NCBI GenBank assembly: GCA_947460795.1
Contig: CANHJA010000131.1
Span: forward strand, 1 to 6,561
Origin: Bacteroidota bacterium
GTDB lineage: Bacteria > Bacteroidota > Bacteroidia > Chitinophagales > Chitinophagaceae
Direction of reading: 5' to 3'
DNA length: 6,561 nt
This document shows positions 6,135-6,561 of the stretch, in pieces. Below the pieces are notes generated by a model. It was not told where the DNA came from. It worked only from the letters and a program-made list of their open reading frames with translations, and searched no databases. The number at the start of each line of letters is the position of its first letter. Position 1 is the stretch's first letter. The position numbers were made by a program, and so were the translations under genes.

Positions 6135-6561
6135 CTACCGAATAAATTCCTTCAACTCCTCTTCAAAGTACATTAATGCATTTTTAATTGGCAAAGGTAA
6201 ACCGCCACCCAATGCACAGAGAGAGCCAATTTCCATCGTTTCTAATAAATCGTTTAAAAGCGTTTTGTCAATTTTGTAATCTGTATGAATGGCTTTATCA
6301 AATAGTTCTTTTCCCCTGGTGCTACCGAGTCTGCAAGGGAAACATTTGCCACAACTTTCATGCGCAGTAAATTCAAATAAATGATGTAAATAATTAACCA
6401 ATGGAAACGATTGAGGTATGCATACCACTGAGGCATGACCTAATAAAAATCCATTTTCTTGAAAGGATTCAAAGGTTATGTTTAGTTCACTAATTTTAGA
6501 AACAGGAACCAAACCACCCAAAGGCCCGCCAATATGCATCGCTTTAATTGAAGATTTAAAA
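6135..6561 (-). CDS. C-terminal part of a NuoF/FdsB-type NADH-binding flavoprotein subunit (5' truncated by the window)
   Basis: The frame is open to the right edge, so the gene starts beyond 6561; the ATG at 6537-6539 is an internal Met, since the codons before it continue the domain. The 141 residues visible cover the end of the SLBB domain (IKAMHIGGPLGG, 5-16 of the fragment) and the NADH_4Fe-4S domain. Its cluster ligands are Cys70, Cys73 and Cys76 in ESCGKCFPCR, plus Cys115 in GSLCALG. In the family this subunit binds FMN and NADH in its N-terminal half (not seen here) and passes electrons to or from a 4Fe-4S cluster. The form could be complex I NuoF, the beta subunit of an NAD-linked formate dehydrogenase (FdsB) or a hydrogenase diaphorase. 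The GHASVVCIP and GGGLPLPIKNAL segments look less like classical NuoF to me, so I lean to formate dehydrogenase type. It is functionally unrelated to the polysaccharide genes and marks the locus edge. Confidence 0.88.
   Translation of the reverse strand, partial: FKSSIKAMHIGGPLGGLVPVSKISELNITFESFQENGFLLGHASVVCIPQSFPLVNYLHHLFEFTAHESCGKCFPCRLGSTRGKELFDKAIHTDYKIDKTLLNDLLETMEIGSLCALGGGLPLPIKNALMYFEEELKEFIR

Noticed and set aside
6126..6147. Possible hairpin between the flippase and redox gene (ATTTA..TTC/GAA..TAAAT)
   Set aside because: Eight almost all A-T pairs with a two-base bulge, no following T-tract, and its right side is coding sequence; too weak to call a terminator.
6188..6436. Open frames of 60 codons on both strands (6188-6370 plus, 6254-6436 minus)
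   Set aside because: Both overlap the NuoF/FdsB-like frame, which has the ESCGKCFPCR cluster motif; neither shows independent support.
1..6561. CRISPR array, insertion sequence, tRNA/rRNA, toxin-antitoxin or phage-defence system
   Set aside because: No regular direct repeats, transposase or terminal inverted repeats, RNA gene signature or defence-type protein were found; nearly all bases are accounted for by the listed genes.

Overview
The window is AT-rich (roughly one third G+C by eye). Most starts lack a strong Shine-Dalgarno sequence and instead have A/T-rich leaders. Together with the protein families present, this suggests a member of the Bacteroidota; that placement is inference, not proof. 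The window covers most of a cell-surface polysaccharide locus (O-antigen or capsule type) and its right-hand border with an unrelated redox gene. I see no mobile element, CRISPR array, RNA gene or defence system.

Layout: (1) 1-240, plus strand: the last 79 codons of a gene whose end resembles the C-terminal domain of C-methyltransferase-type sugar methyltransferases. (2) 233-4432, minus strand: a very tight five-gene run. In transcription order it encodes an RmlC-like dTDP-sugar epimerase, a zinc-binding sugar C-methyltransferase, an NAD(P)-dependent SDR (ketoreductase/epimerase), a CmcI-family methyltransferase (probably a sugar O-methyltransferase) and a GT2 glycosyltransferase. Junctions are overlaps of 11, 1 and 4 bp and then a 1-nt gap, so the run is almost certainly one transcript with translational coupling. 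(3) 4433-4597: a 165-bp divergent intergenic region, the only sizeable non-coding stretch. (4) 4598-6124, plus strand: a Wzx-type flippase with about 14 membrane segments. (5) 6135-6561, minus strand: the C-terminal 141 residues of a NuoF/FdsB-type NADH-binding flavoprotein subunit, cut by the window edge.

How the genes work together (inference from families): a dTDP-4-keto-6-deoxyhexose made by RmlA/RmlB-type enzymes encoded elsewhere would be epimerised by the RmlC-like protein, C-methylated (typically at C3), and reduced at C4 by the SDR. The branched sugar would be added to a lipid-linked oligosaccharide by the GT2 enzyme, with O-methylation by the CmcI-family protein before or after transfer. 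The flippase would carry the lipid-linked unit across the inner membrane. The most informative prediction is that this strain displays a branched-chain, probably O-methylated deoxysugar on its surface.
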